From: JANQOZ01 sp045106555
GTDB taxonomy: Bacteria > Pseudomonadota > Gammaproteobacteria > Xanthomonadales > SZUA-38
NCBI GenBank assembly: GCA_045106555.1
Contig: JBGCET010000044.1
Span: 1 to 64,000, forward strand
Direction: 5' to 3'
DNA: 64,000 nucleotides
In this document: positions 59,703 to 64,000 of the stretch, piece after piece
Position numbering within the stretch: the stretch's first letter is position 1
Layout of the letters: the number at the start of each line of letters is the position of its first letter
Notes under the pieces: model-generated
What the model was told of the DNA's origin: nothing
The model's database searches: none
What the model saw: the letters and a program-made list of their open reading frames with translations, nothing else
Position numbers and translations under genes: made by a program

Positions 59703-60667
59703 GTGGCCCGAAGCAAGTTGGCTTGGTGGGCGGTCGCGGCTATGTGGGGGAGGAATTGTTGAAGCTGTTGCTGCCTCATCCTGGCTTTGCCCTTCAGTAT
59801 TTGGTTTCTCGTTCGCTAGCGGGCAAGCGCCTTGTTGAGGTGTTTCCCAATCTGTTGGGCCTGCCGGGGGCCGACACCTTAGCGTTCGAGCAACTGTCCG
59901 AACAAGAGGTCGCCCAGCGCCCATGCGACGTTGTGGTGCTTGCCCGTGGCAACGGTGAGGCTGCACCTTTTGTTGATGCAGTGGATGAGGCCGGTAATGC
60001 CGCAGGTATTGTGGATATCAGCGCAGATTACCGCTTTGATGATGGGTGGACTTACGGGTTGCCGGAGGTTGCAGGTTCGGCATTGGATCGTGCACGCAGG
60101 GTTTCCAATCCTGGGTGTTACGCCACAGCCACACAGCTGGGGCTGCTCCCGCTCTTGGATCAGCTGGATGGTGCACCCCAGGCCTTTGGGGTGTCAGGTT
60201 TCAGTGGCGCCGGGCGCACGCCGTCGCCGCGCAACGATCCTGATCGGTTAAAAGACAATCTGCTGCCCTATAAGCTCAGTGGGCATCTGCATGAGTCTGA
60301 GATCAGCCATCAGCTTGGCCGGGATGTGTACTTTATGCCTCATGTTGCGGCATTTTTTCGTGGCATCAGCGTGACCTTATCGGCGCAGTTGCGGGAACCG
60401 ACGACGCCGCAAGCCTTGGCCGAGCGATTCGCAGACCGCTACAAAAACTTTCCTCTCGTTGAAGTGAGCGAGAACATCCCTGAAATTGCTGACGTACGCG
60501 GCCAATTTGGCGCTCGCATCGGCGGGTTTTGTGTGGATGAGCGCAACCCGCGGCAGGTTCGCTGGGTTTCCTGCATCGATAACCTGCTCAAAGGCGCTGC
60601 CAGTCAGGCGCTGGAAAATATGAATCGTATGATGGGTCTTGAGCCCTTGGCTGGGCTGACCACCTAA
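59690..60667 (+). CDS. argC: N-acetyl-gamma-glutamyl-phosphate reductase
   Basis: The 325-residue protein has the NADP-binding start VGLVGGRGYVGEELLKLL, the active-site Cys in VSNPGCYATATQL, and the HEPEI-like HLHESEISHQL. It reduces the product of ArgB. Two GTG starts (59690 and 59699) lie inside the argB end. GGAGGAG covers both, so the exact start is uncertain. argH follows 13 bp later. Confidence 0.94.
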   Translation: MGGVSGPKQVGLVGGRGYVGEELLKLLLPHPGFALQYLVSRSLAGKRLVEVFPNLLGLPGADTLAFEQLSEQEVAQRPCDVVVLARGNGEAAPFVDAVDEAGNAAGIVDISADYRFDDGWTYGLPEVAGSALDRARRVSNPGCYATATQLGLLPLLDQLDGAPQAFGVSGFSGAGRTPSPRNDPDRLKDNLLPYKLSGHLHESEISHQLGRDVYFMPHVAAFFRGISVTLSAQLREPTTPQALAERFADRYKNFPLVEVSENIPEIADVRGQFGARIGGFCVDERNPRQVRWVSCIDNLLKGAASQALENMNRMMGLEPLAGLTT

Positions 60668-60680
60668 CAGGACAAAGCTA

Positions 60681-61982
60681 ATGAGTGATGCACTGTGGCA
60701 GAAAAAAGGCCTCACGGGAGCTGATGAACAGGTGCAGCGGTTTCTGGCCGGCGAAGACGTCTTGCTCGATCGCCATTTGTTGGTATTCGACATACAGGCA
60801 ACCACGGCTCATGTGCGGGGCCTCAAAACCATCGATCTGCTGTCTGCGGATGAATGCGAACAGCTTGAGTCTGGTCTGGCTGCCTTGACCGAAGACGTCC
60901 ACAACGGACGATTCGAGCTTGGGCCGCCGTTTGAAGACGGTCATTCCGCCATTGAGCACTTCCTGACAGAGCGCTTGGGCGCTGTGGGCGGCAAGGTGCA
61001 TACCGGGCGCAGCCGAAACGATCAGGTTCAAACCGCCCTGCGCCTCTATATGTTGGAACGACTCAAAGAGCTAGGCGGTGTGTCTGTCGATATTGCCAGC
61101 GTCTTATTACATCGGGCCGAAAAGGATGAGCGTACGGCGCTGCCGGGCTATACCCATTTGCAGCGTGCTGTGCCCTCGACTGTTGGGTTGTGGCTGGGCG
61201 GTCTGGCGGAAGCGTTCATTGATATTGGTCGATTGGCAGTGAGTACCCGGGACTGGATGAACAGCTCTCCCCTGGGAACCGCAGCCGGGTACGGCGTTAA
61301 TCTACCACTGGCCCGAGACCAAGTGGCTAAGGAGCTGAAATTCGATCGTTTGCAGCTAAACCCTCAGTACGTACAGAACAGTCGCGGGCGATTTGAGCTG
61401 CAGGCGCTGACGGCGCTGGCCCAGGCTTCCATGGAGTTGCGCCGGCTGGCCTGGGACTTAAGCCTGTATACCAGTGCGGAGTTTAATTTTGTGTCGTTGC
61501 CCCAGCGCTACGTTACTGGCTCGTCCATCATGCCCAATAAATACAATCCCGATACGGTGGAGCTTCTGAGGGCCCAGCACGCTGTGGTGGCTGGCGCACT
61601 GAGCGAGCTGCAGTCGGTAATGTCGTTGCCTTCGGGCTACCACCGGGACCTGCAGGCCACCAAACCGCCGTTGATACGCGCATTTGAATCGACCTTGATG
61701 GCTTTGGGCCTGGTTCCAGACATGGTTAAAGACATGACGCTGAATCGCGAACAGATGGCAGCCGCCATGGATCCTGGGATGTTTGCCACTGATGTGGCCG
61801 TAGACGCGGCCGTTGCGGGTATCCCATTTCGTGAAGCCTACCGGTCCGCCATGGAGCAGAACACCGATGAGCGGGATGCTAGCAGCAGTATCGAGGCCCG
61901 GGTTTCGCCAGGCGCTTGCGCAGATTTGCGTCTGGCCGTTATGGCCGAGTCCTTAGATGCGTTGAAAGCGCAGCTTTTTTGA
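60681..61982 (+). CDS. argH: Argininosuccinate lyase
   Basis: The 433-residue protein shows the fumarase/ASL signature GSSIMPNKYNPD, the active-site region GKVHTGRSRNDQV, and LPGYTHLQRAVPST. It releases fumarate from argininosuccinate to form arginine. It is the last gene of the operon. Its N-terminal KKGLTGADEQVQRFLAGED is typical for the xanthomonad-type enzyme. The stop lies 141 bp before the rRNA P1 promoter region. Confidence 0.95.
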   Translation: MSDALWQKKGLTGADEQVQRFLAGEDVLLDRHLLVFDIQATTAHVRGLKTIDLLSADECEQLESGLAALTEDVHNGRFELGPPFEDGHSAIEHFLTERLGAVGGKVHTGRSRNDQVQTALRLYMLERLKELGGVSVDIASVLLHRAEKDERTALPGYTHLQRAVPSTVGLWLGGLAEAFIDIGRLAVSTRDWMNSSPLGTAAGYGVNLPLARDQVAKELKFDRLQLNPQYVQNSRGRFELQALTALAQASMELRRLAWDLSLYTSAEFNFVSLPQRYVTGSSIMPNKYNPDTVELLRAQHAVVAGALSELQSVMSLPSGYHRDLQATKPPLIRAFESTLMALGLVPDMVKDMTLNREQMAAAMDPGMFATDVAVDAAVAGIPFREAYRSAMEQNTDERDASSSIEARVSPGACADLRLAVMAESLDALKAQLF

Positions 61983-62122
61983 ACGATGCGCAGGTACCAG
62001 GACCGCGGACCCGGATTACAATAGTGTCTGTTTATCAGGGCGTTAAGCGAGCCCGGGCAGGGTAATAGCGGGCAGCCGTAGCGTGCTGGCATCGCCAATC
62101 CGAAAAAACTTTCATTTATGTG

Positions 62123-62150
62123 TTGACAGCCAAAGAGCCGTCCCTATAAT
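62123..62150 (+). promoter_or_regulatory. rrn P1 promoter
   Basis: TTGACA (62123-62128) and TATAAT (62145-62150) are both perfect, with a 16-bp spacer and A/T-rich sequence upstream. Confidence 0.9.
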
Positions 62151-62228
62151 GCACCTCCTCAGCGCTGCAGAGACATTTGCGGCGCTTATTTTTGAGCCAA
62201 CATTTTGTGACCTCCGAGTCACTTTTTC

Positions 62229-62256
62229 TTGACTCTAAAAAGCCGGTCGCTATAAT
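62229..62256 (+). promoter_or_regulatory. rrn P2 promoter
   Basis: TTGACT (62229-62234) and TATAAT (62251-62256) with a 16-bp spacer; followed by GGCC and the 16S leader. Confidence 0.88.
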
Positions 62257-62296
62257 GGCCGGCCCGCTGAGCGAAAGGCACAGCGGCGATTCAAAA

Positions 62297-62308
62297 GCTC
62301 TTTAAAAA
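62297..62308 (+). promoter_or_regulatory. boxA-like antitermination site
   Basis: GCTCTTTAAAAA resembles the Nus-factor boxA (TGCTCTTTAACA) and lies in the rRNA leader, about 170 nt before the 16S start. Confidence 0.7.
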
Positions 62309-62479
62309 TTAAGCTAGGTCATTTGTGTGGGCGCTTGCATTGAGGCAAGTGTCATATAGTAAAAAGATGTAGATATGCCTAAATTCGTTTTGAGAAGAAT
62401 GGATTCAGGCTCTTCGAAAGAATCGCCGATTGACCGGAACGGCCGTCAAACGCCTGACTGGAAATGAAGCAACGTTTAA

Positions 62480-64000
<1,521 letters not shown>

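Larger units (their letters stand above)
61983..62479 (+). other. rRNA promoter and leader region
   Basis: This gene-free stretch holds two sigma-70 promoters, a boxA-like site, and A/T-rich bases (GAAAAAACTTTCATT) just upstream of P1 that could act as an UP element. An AGCGC-TGCA/TGC-GCGCT hairpin is near 62161-62188. No CDS or tRNA is present. Confidence 0.8.

Overview
The window is a stretch of a gammaproteobacterial chromosome. It ends inside a 16S rRNA gene whose 5' end and conserved blocks are bacterial and of proteobacterial type. Two TonB-dependent receptors, bacterioferritin with its ferredoxin, HemJ, ErpA, SufT, an FimX-like c-di-GMP protein and a BarA-like hybrid kinase fit a free-living, aerobic Gram-negative. 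The arginine genes have the Xanthomonas-type order and content (N-acetylornithine carbamoyltransferase, fused NAG kinase/synthase, acetylcitrulline deacetylase). The 16S gene cannot be placed to family by eye.

Layout. 1-7.5 kb: a truncated BatA-like membrane protein, a giant DUF4175-like protein, an exported protein of unknown role, and an ECF sigma factor with a one-TM partner. 7.5-8.2 kb: a gene-free region with two long hairpins that share a conserved apex, a TPP riboswitch, and a three-way nested palindrome directly after the riboswitch aptamer. 8.2-12.0 kb: a thiamine uptake and salvage operon (TonB receptor, YkoF-like thiamine-binding protein, PnuT, APH-fold kinase). 12-25 kb: MAPEG protein, second TonB receptor, a cNMP/TrxR-like flavoprotein, Calx-beta protein, YeiH permease, DGSG-repeat protein, SufT, and two exported peptidases. 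25.1-25.4 kb: a third conserved-apex hairpin. 25.4-31 kb (minus strand): PepQ, ApbE, PilZ and DUF1631. 31-32.6 kb: RppH, Bfd, Bfr. 32.7-38.4 kb (minus): an operon of a degenerate FimX-like protein and a hybrid histidine kinase. 38.5-50.4 kb: housekeeping genes (hemJ, DUF6776, bactofilin, erpA, nudC, ampE, cobalamin adenosyltransferase, deacetylase, gcvT-gcvH-gcvPA, tyrS, Nudix, GNAT). 50.5 kb: a fourth conserved-apex hairpin, followed by lhr. 54.9-62 kb: an arginine-rich leader peptide with an attenuator, then argF'-G-E'-AB-C-H. 62-64 kb: tandem rrn promoters and the 16S gene.

The most unusual content is non-coding. (1) At least four long, nearly perfect hairpins (26-34 bp stems) have unrelated or only partly related arms but one conserved 23-25 nt apex. 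(2) A second hairpin family has the same architecture; its two copies are nested inside an outer 32-bp palindrome in the leader of the thiamine operon. In both families a copy tends to be followed by an inverted copy. (3) A textbook trp/his-style attenuator, with six Arg codons in a 27-residue leader peptide, controls an arginine operon; this is not the usual ArgR repressor mode known for this pathway in gammaproteobacteria. Apart from inverted repeats and local hairpins, no insertion sequence, CRISPR array, prophage or tRNA gene was seen.
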